Assembly: GCF_008843165.1 (NCBI RefSeq)
Contig: NZ_CP044427.1
Coordinates: 1,054,001 to 1,118,000 of the forward strand
Reading direction: 5' to 3'
DNA: 64,000 bases
Origin: Ornithinimicrobium pratense
Lineage (GTDB): Bacteria > Actinomycetota > Actinomycetes > Actinomycetales > Dermatophilaceae
The notes beneath the pieces were generated by a model. It did no database searches. It was not told the origin of the DNA and worked only from the letters and a program-made list of their open reading frames with translations. The position numbers and the translations under genes were made by a program. Below, piece after piece: positions 36,376-46,366 of the stretch (the first letter of the stretch is position 1; every line of letters begins with the position of its first letter).

Positions 36376-37464
36376 GTGGCCATGCTGGTCGCCCTCCTCT
36401 GCACCCCGCTGTTCATTCGCTTCCTCGTGCGACAGGGCTACGGCCAGTTCATCCGCGACGACGGACCCACCTCCCACCACACCAAGCGCGGCACACCGAC
36501 CATGGGGGGCGCGGTGATCATCGCCGCCACCCTCCTCGGCTACTTCTTGTCCCACCTGCTGCTCATCCTGCTGGACATGTCCGGGCTCGTGGAGGTCACC
36601 CACAGCCGGTTCTCGCTCAGCGCGCTGCTGGTCCTCTTCCTCATCACCGGCCTGGGGCTGATCGGCTTCCTGGACGACTACACCAAGATCTCTAAGCAAC
36701 GCAGCCTGGGCCTGACATCGCTGGAGAAGCTGGCGGGACAGACCGTCATCGCCATCATCTTTGCCCTGTTGGCTCTGCTGGTCACCAACGACAGCTCCCG
36801 GGCGCCGGCGTCGACCGCGATCTCCTTCGTCCGGGACACCTCCGTCGACCTCGCCTTCGCCGGGCCGGTGCTGGGCGTGATCCTGTTCATCATCTGGGCC
36901 AACATCCTTATCGCCGGGGCCTCCAACGGCGTCAACCTCACCGACGGCCTGGACGGGCTGGCGACCGGGGCCAGCGTGATGGTCTTCGGGGCCTACTCGG
37001 TGATCGGGATCTGGCAGTACAACCAGAACTGCCAGATCGCGCCCGGGCCCAACTGCTACGACGTCCGAGACGCGCTTGACCTGGCGGTCGTGGCCTGCTC
37101 GGTCGCCGGGGCCTGCTTCGGTTTCCTGTGGTGGAACGCCTCCCCGGCCAAGATCTTCATGGGCGACACCGGCTCCCTGGCCTTGGGAGGCGGGCTGGCC
37201 GGGCTGGCCATCACCACCCGCACCGAGCTGCTGCTGGCGGTGCTCGGTGGGCTGTTCGTCATCATCACCCTGTCGGTGATCATCCAGGTGGCCAGCTTCA
37301 AGCTCACCGGTAAACGGGTGTTCCGGATGGCACCCCTGCAGCACCACTTCGAGCTGCTCGGGTGGGCCGAGGTGACGATTGTCATCCGGTTCTGGATCGT
37401 GGCCGGCATGTGCGTGGCGGTCGGGCTAGGGATGTTCTACGCCGAGTGGGTGGCCAACCTGTGA
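36376..37464 (+). CDS. mraY: Phospho-MurNAc-pentapeptide transferase MraY (5' end apparently frameshifted)
   Basis: The 362-residue frame carries the MraY hallmarks: [52 protein letters not shown] and [10 protein letters not shown], with about ten membrane segments. It makes lipid I at the inner membrane. The frame opens at GTG 36376 (or ATG 36382), giving [13 protein letters not shown], so the usual first eight or nine residues are absent. Those residues (MVNVLLAGG) are encoded from ATG 36350 in the neighbouring frame, and the frames meet at a G6 run (36371-36376). One extra G would restore a canonical N-terminus. Possibilities are a sequencing error, a genuine shortened start, or slippage. 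Confidence 0.9.
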   Translation: MAMLVALLCTPLFIRFLVRQGYGQFIRDDGPTSHHTKRGTPTMGGAVIIAATLLGYFLSHLLLILLDMSGLVEVTHSRFSLSALLVLFLITGLGLIGFLDDYTKISKQRSLGLTSLEKLAGQTVIAIIFALLALLVTNDSSRAPASTAISFVRDTSVDLAFAGPVLGVILFIIWANILIAGASNGVNLTDGLDGLATGASVMVFGAYSVIGIWQYNQNCQIAPGPNCYDVRDALDLAVVACSVAGACFGFLWWNASPAKIFMGDTGSLALGGGLAGLAITTRTELLLAVLGGLFVIITLSVIIQVASFKLTGKRVFRMAPLQHHFELLGWAEVTIVIRFWIVAGMCVAVGLGMFYAEWVANL

Positions 37465-39005
37465 GCAGTGAGAAGGACACCGAGAGCCACGACCGGCTGG
37501 CGGGGCTGACCCACCGGGACGCGGACTGGGCCGGGGTGAAAGCCCTCGTCACCGGTCTCGGCGTGACCGGCTTCGCGGCGGCGGACGCCCTGCTGCAGCA
37601 CGGGGCCGGGGTCACCGTGGTGGACGCCGGCGCGGGCACCGAGAAGCAGGCGACGCAGGCCGGGATCCTGGGGATCCTCGGCGCCGACGTGCGCCTGGGC
37701 CCCGAGCACCTGGCCGGCTGGCCGGCCGACCTCGACGATGTAGACGTCGTGGTCACCTCCCCGGGGTGGCGTCCGGACCATCCGGTGCTGCACGCGGCGG
37801 CGCACCGCGGCATACCCGTGTGGAGCGAGGTCGAGCTCGCCTGGCGGCTGCGGCCCCACGTGGGCGCCGCTCCCTGGCTGTGCGTCACCGGCACCAACGG
37901 CAAGACCACGACCGTGCAGCTGCTGGAGTCGATCCTGCAGGCGGCGGGGCTGCGGGCGATCGCCGTGGGCAACGTCGGCACGCCCGTCCTGGACGCCGTC
38001 CAACACCCCGAGCCCTACGACGTCATCGCCGTGGAGCTGTCCAGCTTCCAGCTGCACTTCACCCACTCAGTCAGCCCCCTGGCCTCCTGCGTGCTGAACG
38101 TGGCGCCGGACCACCTGGACTGGCACGGCTCGATGGAGCAGTACGCCGCGGACAAGGCCCGCATCTACGAGCGCACCCAGCTGGCCTGCGTCTACAACGT
38201 CCAGGACCCCGCCACCGAGGCGATGGTGGAGGAGGCTGAGGTCATCGAAGGGGCCCGGGCGATCGGGATCACCCTTGGCACACCGGGTCTGTCCATGCTC
38301 GGGCTGGTCGACGACGTGCTGGCCGACCGCGCCTTCGTCGAGGAGCGGCGCACCTCGGCCGCGGAGCTGGGCACCCTCGCCGACCTCGCGCGGGCCTCCG
38401 GCGGCACCGGCGACAGCGCGCCCCCGCCGCACCTGGTGCTGGACGCCCTGGCGGCCGCAGCCCTGGCCCGGGCCGCGGGCATCACCCCCGCCGCCGTCCG
38501 CGACGGGCTGCGCGCCTTCCGCGCCGACGCCCACCGCACCCAGGTCGTCGCCGAGCACGAGGGTGTCACCTGGGTCGACGACTCCAAGGCGACCAACCCG
38601 CACGCCGCCCAGGCCGCGCTGGAGGCCTACCCGGACATCGTCTGGGTCGCCGGCGGCCAGCTCAAGGGCGCCGACGTCGACCAGCTGGTAGCCCATGTCG
38701 CGGGGCAGCTGCAGGCGGTGGTGCTGCTCGGGGCGGACCGGGCGCAGTTCGCCGAGGCGCTGGCCCGACACGCGCCGCACGTCCCCGTCGAGGACGCCGG
38801 CGTCACCGACCATGGGGACATGACCGGTCTGGAGGAGCTGATGGACGACGTCGTCGCGCGGTGCGCCCGGCTGGCCCGCCCGGGCCACGTCGTGCTGCTC
38901 TCGCCGGCCGCGGCCTCGCTCGACATGTTCCCCAGCTACGGCAGCCGCGGCGACACCTTCACCGCCGCGGTCCGCCGGCACCTGCGCCAAGAGGGGTCGC
39001 CGTGA
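37461..39005 (+). CDS. murD: UDP-MurNAc-L-alanine--D-glutamate ligase MurD
   Basis: A 514-residue Mur ligase adding D-glutamate. It has an N-terminal Rossmann segment ([17 protein letters not shown]), [11 protein letters not shown], the ATP loop [35 protein letters not shown] and the C-terminal [13 protein letters not shown] and GGQLKGAD segments. It is somewhat longer than average because of an N-terminal extension of about 30 polar residues and a loop near residue 300. GTG 37461 overlaps the mraY stop by four bases. Confidence 0.95.
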   Translation: MSSEKDTESHDRLAGLTHRDADWAGVKALVTGLGVTGFAAADALLQHGAGVTVVDAGAGTEKQATQAGILGILGADVRLGPEHLAGWPADLDDVDVVVTSPGWRPDHPVLHAAAHRGIPVWSEVELAWRLRPHVGAAPWLCVTGTNGKTTTVQLLESILQAAGLRAIAVGNVGTPVLDAVQHPEPYDVIAVELSSFQLHFTHSVSPLASCVLNVAPDHLDWHGSMEQYAADKARIYERTQLACVYNVQDPATEAMVEEAEVIEGARAIGITLGTPGLSMLGLVDDVLADRAFVEERRTSAAELGTLADLARASGGTGDSAPPPHLVLDALAAAALARAAGITPAAVRDGLRAFRADAHRTQVVAEHEGVTWVDDSKATNPHAAQAALEAYPDIVWVAGGQLKGADVDQLVAHVAGQLQAVVLLGADRAQFAEALARHAPHVPVEDAGVTDHGDMTGLEELMDDVVARCARLARPGHVVLLSPAAASLDMFPSYGSRGDTFTAAVRRHLRQEGSP

Positions 39006-40501
39006 CGGCCACCCTGCCGCCGCGTTTCCGGCAGGGGGCGTCCGCGGGAGCACAGCGCTCTGGTGGGTCCGCACACTCCGACGCAGATGACTACGCCACG
39101 TTCGGCGAGGAGGCCCAGGGCTGGTCGGCCGCCTCGGTCGGAACCTGGCTGCGCTCGCCCGTGGCGCCCTACTACCTGATCGCCGTCAGCGCGTCCGTGC
39201 TCACGGTCCTCGGCCTGGTGATGGTCCTGTCGGCCAGCGGCCCGGGCTCCTACCTGGAGAGCGGCAACTCCTACACCGTCTTCCTCAGCCAGGTCATGTA
39301 TGCCGGGGTGGGCATCGCCCTCGCGGTCGTCGGGTCCCGGCTGCCGGTGCGGATCTGGCGCAAGCTCGCCTGGCCCGCCGTGTTCGTGGCGCTGGCCCTG
39401 CAGGTGGCGGTGTTCAGCCCCATCGGCTGGGAGTTCCAGGGCAACCGCAACTGGATCTTGGTGGGCGGCCGGAGCCTGCAGCCAGCCGAGCTGGCCAAGA
39501 TGGCCATGGTCGTCTTTGGCGCGGGGGTCCTGGCGGCCAAGCGCCCCCTCCTGCACAAGCCGGCGCACGCCGTGGTGCCGATGATCTTCCCCTTCGGCAT
39601 GCTCCTGGTCGGGCTGGTGCTGATGGGGCACGACCTCGGCACCGCGATGATCATGCTGATGATCCTGGTCGGCATGCTCTACGCAGCGGGGGTGCCGGGC
39701 CGCTGGTTCGTCGGACTGTCCCTGGTCGCCGTCGGCGGTGTGCTGTACTTCGCGGCCGGCAGCGCCAACCGGATGCACCGCATCCAGACCTGGATCGGCG
39801 GCATCTGCGACAGCCCTCACGTGGACGGCTGCTTCCAGAAGGTGCACGCCGAGTACGCCCTGGCCGACGGCGGCTGGTGGGGGGTCGGGCTGGGCGGATC
39901 CCGGGAGAAGTGGGGCCTGCTGCCCGAGCCGCACAACGACTTCATCCTGGCCATCATCGGCGAGGAGCTGGGCCTGCCCGGGACGCTCACCGTGCTGGTC
40001 CTTTTCGGGGTCCTGGCCTACGCCTGCGTCCGGATCGTCTCTGCGTCCGAGGACAGCTTCGCCCGGCTGGCGGCCGCCGGAGTGATGGTCTGGTTCCTGT
40101 CCCAGGCGCTGCTCAACGTCGGCTCGGTCATCGGCATGCTGCCGATCATCGGTGTGCCCCTGCCGTTGGTCTCCAGCGGTGGCTCGGCGCTCATCGCCGC
40201 CCTCATGGGCGTGGGGCTGCTCCTGGCCCTGGCCAGGTCGCTGCCAGAGGCGCAGGGCCGATTCTCCGGCCGGGCCTCGATCCTGCGCCGCACCATTGCC
40301 GCCGTCCCCGTCGCGGCCACGGCCGGTCGGGCCCGGGCCAGGACAACGGCCGCACAGAGCGCCACCCGTGCGGGGTCCTCCCACAAGGAGACGCCCGCGA
40401 AGCGGCCATCCCGCAAGAGTGCCCAGCCCAACGGCCCCCGGACCACGCCAAGGCGGGCCGCCGTCCCCCGTGCGGCGCGCCGCCCGGGAGGCCGTCCGTG
40501 A
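39002..40501 (+). CDS. ftsW: Septal peptidoglycan glycosyltransferase FtsW
   Basis: A 499-residue SEDS-family protein with about ten membrane helices between residues 55 and 415. SEDS proteins polymerise lipid II with a class B PBP, here FtsI. Typical segments are FQGNRNWILVGGRSLQPAELAKMA, GHDLGTAMIML, QKVHAEYALADGGWWGVGLGGSREKWGLLPEPHNDFI (the start of the conserved large loop) and PLPLVSSGGSALI. The last 75 residues form a basic Arg/Thr/Pro-rich cytoplasmic tail, a common actinobacterial extension. GTG 39002 overlaps murD; the stop overlaps murG. Confidence 0.95.
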   Translation: MTATLPPRFRQGASAGAQRSGGSAHSDADDYATFGEEAQGWSAASVGTWLRSPVAPYYLIAVSASVLTVLGLVMVLSASGPGSYLESGNSYTVFLSQVMYAGVGIALAVVGSRLPVRIWRKLAWPAVFVALALQVAVFSPIGWEFQGNRNWILVGGRSLQPAELAKMAMVVFGAGVLAAKRPLLHKPAHAVVPMIFPFGMLLVGLVLMGHDLGTAMIMLMILVGMLYAAGVPGRWFVGLSLVAVGGVLYFAAGSANRMHRIQTWIGGICDSPHVDGCFQKVHAEYALADGGWWGVGLGGSREKWGLLPEPHNDFILAIIGEELGLPGTLTVLVLFGVLAYACVRIVSASEDSFARLAAAGVMVWFLSQALLNVGSVIGMLPIIGVPLPLVSSGGSALIAALMGVGLLLALARSLPEAQGRFSGRASILRRTIAAVPVAATAGRARARTTAAQSATRAGSSHKETPAKRPSRKSAQPNGPRTTPRRAAVPRAARRPGGRP

Positions 40502-41640
40502 GCGGGCCCGAGGCGACCCGGGCACAGGGCGACGGCGCCGGCCCTGACCGCCCGCTGTCCGTCGTGCTCGCCGGCGGGGGCACCGCTGGGCACGTCAACC
40601 CTCTCCTGGCCACCGCCGACGCGCTGCGGCGCCGGGTACCCGGCGTGCGGATCCAGGTGCTCGGCACCGCCGAGGGTCTGGAGTCCAGGCTCGTGCCCGA
40701 GCGGGGCTACCCCCTGACCGTCGTGCCGAAGGTGCCTTTTCCTCGGCGGCCGGGACCGGCCGTGCTGCGCTTTCCCGGGGCGCTGCGCCGCGCCATCTCC
40801 ACCGCAGCCAAAGCCATCCACGACGTCGAGGCGGACGTGGTGGTGGGGTTCGGCGGGTATGTGGCCACCCCGGCCTACCTGGCCGCCCGCCGAGCCCGGG
40901 TGCCCGTGGTGATCCACGAGCAAAACGCCCGCCCCGGCCTGGCCAACCGGCTCGGTGCCCGGTTCGCCGAGCACGTCGCCATCACCTTCGCCAGCACCTC
41001 CCTGCCCGGCGCCACCGTCGTCGGGCTCCCGCTGCGCACCGAGGTGCGTGAGCTGGACCGCGCCGAGTCCCGTGGTGAGGCGCTGGCCCACTTCGGGCTG
41101 GACGCCGACCGGCCCACCCTGCTGGTCTTCGGCGGGTCGCTGGGCGCGCAGCGGCTCAACGAGGCCTTCGCCCGGGCCGCCGCCGACCTGCAGGCCGCCG
41201 GGGTCCAGGTGCTCCACCTGACCGGTGCCGGCAAGGACGTTGACCTTCCCCCGCCCGCGGCCGACGGCGCCCGGTACGTCGCGCTCGACTACACCGACCG
41301 GATGGACCTGGCCTACTCCGTGGCCGACCTGGCCGTCTGCCGAGCAGGGGCCGGCACGGTCTGCGAGCTGGCCGCCGTGGGGGTCCCCGCCATCTATGTC
41401 CCCCTGCCGGTGGGCAACGGCGAGCAGCGGCTCAACGCCGCCGATGTCGTCGCGGCCGGCGGAGGCAGGATTGTCGAGGACGCCCAGGTGCGGCCCGACT
41501 GGGTGCGGACAGACGTCATACCCCTCCTGAGTGACCGGAGGACTCTGGACACCATGGCGGCGGCCGCCGCCGAGCACGGCCAGCGCGACGCCGACGAGCG
41601 GCTGGTCGATCTGGTGCTCCAGGCCGCGGGCCGGGCGTGA
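40498..41640 (+). CDS. murG: UDP-GlcNAc:lipid I N-acetylglucosaminyltransferase MurG
   Basis: A 380-residue GT28 enzyme converting lipid I to lipid II on the inner face of the membrane. The donor/acceptor loops are LAGGGTAGHVNPLLA and VVGFGGYVATPAYLAA, followed by HEQNARPGLANR, VFGGSLGAQRLNEAF and the C-terminal CRAGAGTVCELAAVGVPAIYVPLP with the GNGEQRLNA loop. About 20 extra polar residues precede the first strand. GTG 40498 overlaps the ftsW stop by four bases. Confidence 0.96.
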   Translation: MSGPEATRAQGDGAGPDRPLSVVLAGGGTAGHVNPLLATADALRRRVPGVRIQVLGTAEGLESRLVPERGYPLTVVPKVPFPRRPGPAVLRFPGALRRAISTAAKAIHDVEADVVVGFGGYVATPAYLAARRARVPVVIHEQNARPGLANRLGARFAEHVAITFASTSLPGATVVGLPLRTEVRELDRAESRGEALAHFGLDADRPTLLVFGGSLGAQRLNEAFARAAADLQAAGVQVLHLTGAGKDVDLPPPAADGARYVALDYTDRMDLAYSVADLAVCRAGAGTVCELAAVGVPAIYVPLPVGNGEQRLNAADVVAAGGGRIVEDAQVRPDWVRTDVIPLLSDRRTLDTMAAAAAEHGQRDADERLVDLVLQAAGRA

Positions 41641-41653
41641 GGTCGACCGGACG

Positions 41654-43186
41654 ATGCTGAGCAGCAGGTTCGACTTCACCGCGCCGGTGCCACCCGCTGA
41701 GCAGCTGGGGCCGGTGCATCTCATCGCGATCGGCGGGTCCGGAGTTTCTGGGGTGGCCCGGATGTTCCTGGCCCGCGGCATACCCGTCTCCGGCTCGGAC
41801 CGGTCCGACAGCCCCGCCCTGCGGGCGCTCGAGGCCGAGGGCGCCCGTGTCCACGTCGGGCACGACGCGGCCCACCTCGGGGCGGCCCAGACGGTGGTGA
41901 TCTCCGGTGCGATACGCGAGGACAACCCTGAGCTGGCCGCCGCCCGGGCGGCCGGGCTGCGGGTCCTGCATCGGGCTCAGGGCATCGCCTCCCTACTGGC
42001 CGGGCGCGGCGTGATCGCCGTGGCGGGGGCCAACGGCAAGACCACCACCAGCGCCATGACCACGACTGCACTGCAGGCGGCCGGGCTTGAGCCCGGTTAT
42101 GTCATCGGTGCCCCGCTGGCCAGCACGGGCGCGAACGCCGCCCCCGGCGGCGAGGGGTCGCCGGTCGTGGTCGAGGCCGACGAAAGTGACGGCAGTTTCC
42201 TGGCCTACCGGCCGGACGTGGCCGTGGTGACCAATGTCCAGCCTGACCACCTCGACTTCTACGGCGACTTAGAGGCCCTCGAACAGGCCTATCTCGACTT
42301 CGTGCTCACCCTGCGGCCCGGCGGGCTGCTGGTGACCCACGCCGACGACCCGGGCGCGGCGCGCCTGGCGCAGCTGGCCCGTGACCGTGGGATCCGAGTG
42401 CTGACCTGGGGGGAGGGGGCCGACGCCGATGTCCGGCTCACTGACGTGGCCAGCGCCGGCATGCGGTCCTCCGGCACCCTCACCTTCACCCGGACCGCTG
42501 GGCAGGTCCGCGAGGGCACCACCGTGTCCCTGGCGCTGCCGGTGCCGGGGGAGCACAACGTGCACAACGCGACGGCGGCGCTGCTGGCGGCGGTGGTCGG
42601 AGTGGGAGCTGCGATGGACCGGGCGCTGGCTGGGCTGTCCGCCTTTGCCGGGGCGCACCGCAGGTTGGAGCTCGTCGGCCGCCACGGGGCGGTGGAGGTC
42701 GTCGACGACTACGCCCACAACGCCCCCAAGGTCGGCGCGGCGGTCCGGGCCGCCCGCAGCGCGGCCAACGGGCGCCGGGTCGTGGTCGCCTTCCAGCCCC
42801 ACCTGTTCTCCCGCACCCGTGACTTCGCCGACGGCTTCGCCCAAGGGCTGGCGGCCGCGGACGTCGCGGTCCTGCTGCCGGTCTACGGTGCCCGTGAGGC
42901 GCAGGAGGACTACCCCGACGTCACCTCGGGGCTGCTGGCCACCCTGGTCCGGCAATCTCCGGAGGCGCCCGAGGTGCACGAGGCCCAGGGCCTGGATGAC
43001 GCGACCCGGCTGCTGGCGCGGCTGGTCGAGGGGCGGGATGACCTTGTGCTGACGATCGGGGCCGGCGACGTGACCGAGGTGGGGCCCCGGCTGCTCACCC
43101 GGCTCGCAGAAGGCGATACCGGGCACGACGAGGGCGGCGAGGACGGCACCGGGCACAGCCCTGACCAGGACGGAGGGGCGGCATGA
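41654..43186 (+). CDS. murC: UDP-MurNAc--L-alanine ligase MurC
   Basis: A 510-residue Mur ligase that adds L-alanine to UDP-MurNAc. The N-terminal UDP-binding segment is VHLIAIGGSGVSGVARMFL. The ATP loop reads VAGANGKTTTSAM, where most MurC proteins have AGTHGKTTT. VEADESDGSFL, TNVQPDHLDFYG, PGEHNVHNATAAL and VVDDYAHNAPKVGAAV are all typical. ATG 41654 is 14 bases after murG. The stop overlaps ftsQ (ATGA). The tail after residue 490 is acidic and Gly-rich. Confidence 0.95.
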   Translation: MLSSRFDFTAPVPPAEQLGPVHLIAIGGSGVSGVARMFLARGIPVSGSDRSDSPALRALEAEGARVHVGHDAAHLGAAQTVVISGAIREDNPELAAARAAGLRVLHRAQGIASLLAGRGVIAVAGANGKTTTSAMTTTALQAAGLEPGYVIGAPLASTGANAAPGGEGSPVVVEADESDGSFLAYRPDVAVVTNVQPDHLDFYGDLEALEQAYLDFVLTLRPGGLLVTHADDPGAARLAQLARDRGIRVLTWGEGADADVRLTDVASAGMRSSGTLTFTRTAGQVREGTTVSLALPVPGEHNVHNATAALLAAVVGVGAAMDRALAGLSAFAGAHRRLELVGRHGAVEVVDDYAHNAPKVGAAVRAARSAANGRRVVVAFQPHLFSRTRDFADGFAQGLAAADVAVLLPVYGAREAQEDYPDVTSGLLATLVRQSPEAPEVHEAQGLDDATRLLARLVEGRDDLVLTIGAGDVTEVGPRLLTRLAEGDTGHDEGGEDGTGHSPDQDGGAA

Positions 43187-44025
43187 GCGCTGGGCTGCGG
43201 ACCGCACCGGCCACGGGCGCTCGGGCCGAGCGGTCGACGAACCCCGACCCGACCCGGTGGGGGCGGATGAGGGGCTGGCTGCGGATGCGGCGTTCGCAAG
43301 GCCGGCCGCGGCGCACGTTGCTCACCGGGCTTGCCCTCGTCGCGTTGCTCGCCGCCGGCGTCATCTTCCTGTTCTTCTTCTCCTCCGCTTTCGTGGTCAA
43401 GGACCTTGAGGTCAGCGGTGGCCGCGCGGAGGTCCAGGAGTCTGCGGTCAGCCTGGCGCAGATCCCCAGCGGCCGGCCCCTGGCCCGGGTGGCCGAGGGA
43501 GCAGTGGGGGAGCGGGTGCTGGCCGACCCCCGGATCGCGGAGATCTCCGTCGAGCGTGACTGGCCCTCGACGGTGCGGCTGGTCCTGGCCGAGCGCGAGC
43601 CAGTGCTGGCCCTGAGCGACGGCGACGCCACCTGGCTGGCCGACGCCGACGGTGTTGTCTATGAGCAGGTGGAACAGGCCAGCAACAAGTTGCCGCTGTT
43701 CCAGACCGGGGGCGACCCGACGGAGCTGGACCGGCCCACGGTCGCGGGCCTGGCGCAGCTGTGGCGGATGCGTCCCGACCCCGACGTGCTCAAGGGCGAC
43801 CTGGGCCGCCCCCGGGTCGCCGCCGACGGTGTCGTGACCATGCGCGTGGGGGAGGTTCGCCTGCTCTGGGGACCGCCCGAGCAGAACGAGAAGAAGTGGC
43901 AGGTCGTCACGGCCATCGTCGGACAGGACGCGGTCGACCCCCAGGGGGACACCCGGATCGACATCGACGTCCGCACCCCCGACACCCCCGTCGTCACCGG
44001 CCTGCCTCCCGCCCCCACCGACTGA
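43183..44025 (+). CDS. ftsQ: Cell division protein FtsQ
   Basis: A 280-residue bitopic divisome protein. It has a basic cytoplasmic N-terminus of about 45 residues, one membrane helix (about 46-68, LLTGLALVALLAAGVIFLFFF), and a POTRA domain (FVVKDLEVSGGRAEVQESAV, DPRIAEISVERDWPSTVRLVLAEREP) followed by the FtsQ beta domain. It bridges FtsL/FtsB and the early divisome. The ATG overlaps the murC stop; 122 bases separate it from ftsZ. Confidence 0.93.
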   Translation: MSAGLRTAPATGARAERSTNPDPTRWGRMRGWLRMRRSQGRPRRTLLTGLALVALLAAGVIFLFFFSSAFVVKDLEVSGGRAEVQESAVSLAQIPSGRPLARVAEGAVGERVLADPRIAEISVERDWPSTVRLVLAEREPVLALSDGDATWLADADGVVYEQVEQASNKLPLFQTGGDPTELDRPTVAGLAQLWRMRPDPDVLKGDLGRPRVAADGVVTMRVGEVRLLWGPPEQNEKKWQVVTAIVGQDAVDPQGDTRIDIDVRTPDTPVVTGLPPAPTD

Positions 44026-44045
44026 GACGACACCTTCGACCTGAG

Positions 44046-44071
44046 GTTGAGATTGACGTTGATGGGGTTGA
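44046..44071 (+). promoter_or_regulatory. GTTGA-type direct repeats upstream of ftsZ
   Basis: GTTGA / ATTGA occurs four times in 26 bases (44046, 44052, 44058, 44067). TTGACG (44053-44058) could act as a -35, but no -10 is correctly spaced; TAGGGT at 44086-44091 is the nearest. The cluster may hold an ftsZ promoter or regulator site. Confidence 0.3.
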
Positions 44072-44147
44072 GGGTCGGGTCGTCGTAGGGTGACCAGTAC
44101 GGCTCACGCGCCGCCCGAAACGCACCCGAACCGAAGAGGTCTCACCC

Positions 44148-45446
44148 GTGTCCGCAGCCCAGAACTACCTGGCCGTCATCAAGGTCGTCGGCATCGGCGG
44201 TGGTGGTGTCAACGCCATCAACCGCATGATCGAGGTCGGCCTGAAGGGCGTCGAGTTCATCGCCATCAACACCGACGCTCAGGCGCTGCTCATGAGCGAC
44301 GCCGACGTCAAGCTCGACGTGGGCCGGGAGCTCACCCGCGGCCTCGGTGCCGGCGCTGACCCCGAGGTCGGACGCCGCGCCGCGGAGGACCACACGGAGG
44401 AGATCGAGGAGGCGTTGCGGGGCGCCGACATGGTCTTCGTCACCGCGGGCGAGGGCGGTGGCACGGGCACGGGCGGTGCCCCGGTCGTGGCCAAGATCGC
44501 CAAGTCGCTGGGTGCGCTGACCATCGGTGTGGTCACCCGGCCGTTCACCTTCGAGGGTCGCCGCCGCGCCAACCAGGCCGAGTCCGGCATCGCCAGCCTG
44601 CGCGAAGAGGTCGACACCCTCATCGTCATCCCCAACGACCGGCTGCTGTCGATCTCCGACCGCACCGTCTCGATGCTTGACGCCTTCCGCTCGGCCGACC
44701 AGGTGCTGCTCTCCGGCGTCCAGGGCATCACCGACCTGATCACCACCCCCGGCCTGATCAACCTGGACTTCGCCGACGTCAAGTCGGTCATGCAGGGTGC
44801 TGGCTCGGCACTGATGGGCATTGGCTCGGCCCGCGGCGAGGACCGTGCTGTGCAGGCCGCAGAGCTGGCCATCTCCTCCCCGCTGCTGGAGGCCAGCATC
44901 GAGGGCGCCCACGGCGTGCTGCTGTCCGTGCAGGGTGGCTCCGACCTCGGCCTGTTTGAGATCAACGAGGCGGCCCGACTGGTGCAGGAGGCGGCCCACC
45001 CGGAGGCCAACATCATCTTCGGCGCCGTCATCGACGACTCCCTCGGCGACGAGGTGCGCGTGACCGTCATCGCGGCCGGTTTCGACGGTGGCGCTCCGCA
45101 TGCACGCGGTGAGGACCGCGCCACGGGCCAGACCCAGGGTGGCAGCGCAACCCGTCCCCCGACCCAGCAGGGCGGTCTTGGGGCACCGCGCCCCGTAGGT
45201 GCCCCCGCCCAGCAGGCGGGTGCCTCGCGTCAGCAGGAGGGCGCTGGCCAGGGTGGGGCCAACGGCGCCTCCGCCGGCCAGCAGGGCGGACAGCAGCAGG
45301 AGCCGGCCCGCCAGGCCACCCCGCAGCCGCCGCAGCAGGACCCGACCGAGCAGCGCGCCCCGCAGCGTCCTCCGGTCCAGCAGCCGCCGCGTCAGGTGAC
45401 CTTCGAGGACAACGACGACCTGGACGTGCCCGACTTCCTGAAGTAG
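44148..45446 (+). CDS. ftsZ: Cell division protein FtsZ
   Basis: A 432-residue tubulin-like GTPase forming the Z-ring. It shows [25 protein letters not shown], the tubulin signature [24 protein letters not shown] and the T7 loop [11 protein letters not shown]. After the GTPase core (about residue 315) comes a Gln/Gly/Ala-rich linker of about 100 residues, then the conserved C-terminal peptide [10 protein letters not shown], which binds partners such as SepF. A GTG start follows AGAGGT. A strong hairpin lies just downstream. Confidence 0.98.
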   Translation: MSAAQNYLAVIKVVGIGGGGVNAINRMIEVGLKGVEFIAINTDAQALLMSDADVKLDVGRELTRGLGAGADPEVGRRAAEDHTEEIEEALRGADMVFVTAGEGGGTGTGGAPVVAKIAKSLGALTIGVVTRPFTFEGRRRANQAESGIASLREEVDTLIVIPNDRLLSISDRTVSMLDAFRSADQVLLSGVQGITDLITTPGLINLDFADVKSVMQGAGSALMGIGSARGEDRAVQAAELAISSPLLEASIEGAHGVLLSVQGGSDLGLFEINEAARLVQEAAHPEANIIFGAVIDDSLGDEVRVTVIAAGFDGGAPHARGEDRATGQTQGGSATRPPTQQGGLGAPRPVGAPAQQAGASRQQEGAGQGGANGASAGQQGGQQQEPARQATPQPPQQDPTEQRAPQRPPVQQPPRQVTFEDNDDLDVPDFLK

Positions 45447-45462
45447 GGCACCCAGAGTGACC

Positions 45463-45494
45463 AGCGGGCGTCTCCCCCTCGGGAGGCGCCCGCT
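45463..45494 (+). terminator. Hairpin terminator after ftsZ
   Basis: A 14-bp stem (AGCGGGCGTCTCCC with its complement, one G-U pair) and a CCTC loop begin 16 bases after the ftsZ stop. There is no T-tract. It lies before the separate pgeF promoter, so it probably ends dcw transcripts. Confidence 0.65.
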
Positions 45495-45543
45495 GCGATG
45501 TGTCTGCCCCCCGGACGCCGGTGGGCAGGCACGTCCCGCCGGG

Positions 45544-45549
45544 TAGCCT
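45544..45549 (+). promoter_or_regulatory. Probable -10 element of a leaderless pgeF transcript
   Basis: TAGCCT is seven bases before the GTG at 45557, with no ribosome-binding site in between. Confidence 0.45.
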
Positions 45550-45556
45550 GAGCAGC

Positions 45557-46366
45557 GTGTTCTTCTGGCGGCAGCGAATCGAGCCCAACGGCCCGACCTT
45601 CGGGGTCGAGTGGGCGGTCACGGACCGTCTGGGCGGGTCCAGCCAGGGCCGGTATGCCGAGTTCAACCTGGGCGGGCACGTCGGCGACCTGCCCGAGGCG
45701 GTCGAGACCAACCGGCACCGCCTGGCCCGCGAGCTGGGACTGCGACTGGCCGACCTGAGGTTCATGGACCAGCAGCACGGCTGCGCCGTCGCCCTGACCC
45801 CCGCGACTGGGATCGCCCGCGGGGACGGCGGGCAGGCAGCGCCGGTTCGGTCATCTCCACTGCAGCCCGAGCTCATCGCGCCGGCCGCCGACGGCATCGT
45901 CTCTGGAGTGGTCGACGAGGCCCTGGTGGTTCTGGTGGCCGACTGCGTCCCAGTTCTGCTGGTCGACCGGAAGGAGGGCCTCGCGGCGGCGGTGCATGCT
46001 GGCCGGCCCGGCATGGTCGCCGGCGTCGTGACGGCCACCGTGCACCGGCTCCGCGAGCTCGGCGGCTCGGCGCTGGAGGCCGTGGTCGGCCCCTCCGTCT
46101 GTCCCCGGTGCTATGAGGTTCCGGCGCAGATGCGCAGCCAGGCCGCTGAGGTCGAGCCGGTGGCCGCGTCGGTCACCCGGCAGGGCACGCCGGCGGTCGA
46201 TGTCGGCGCGGGCGTCGCCGAGCAGTTGATGCGCGAGGGTGTTGAGCTGACCTGGCTGCCGGGGTGCACCCGCGAGCGGGACGACCTCTACTCCTACCGG
46301 CGCGACGGCGCCACCGGCCGGTTCGCCGGCGTGATCCGCCTGCTCGCCCCGGAGCAGGTGGCCTGA
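45557..46366 (+). CDS. pgeF: Peptidoglycan editing factor PgeF (YfiH/LACC1 family)
   Basis: A 269-residue multicopper-oxidoreductase-named family protein; in E. coli the homologue removes wrongly incorporated L-Ser from muropeptide precursors. Visible segments are GRYAEFNLGGHVGDLPEAVETNR, MDQQHGCAV, VADCVPVLLVD and AAVHAGRPGMVAGVV, in which the usual HAGWRG reads HAGRPG. A late PSVCPRCYEVP holds the metal-ligand cysteine region. The GTG at 45557 is supported by a -10 box seven bases upstream. It shares its stop base with the yggS ATG. Confidence 0.88.
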   Translation: MFFWRQRIEPNGPTFGVEWAVTDRLGGSSQGRYAEFNLGGHVGDLPEAVETNRHRLARELGLRLADLRFMDQQHGCAVALTPATGIARGDGGQAAPVRSSPLQPELIAPAADGIVSGVVDEALVVLVADCVPVLLVDRKEGLAAAVHAGRPGMVAGVVTATVHRLRELGGSALEAVVGPSVCPRCYEVPAQMRSQAAEVEPVAASVTRQGTPAVDVGAGVAEQLMREGVELTWLPGCTRERDDLYSYRRDGATGRFAGVIRLLAPEQVA

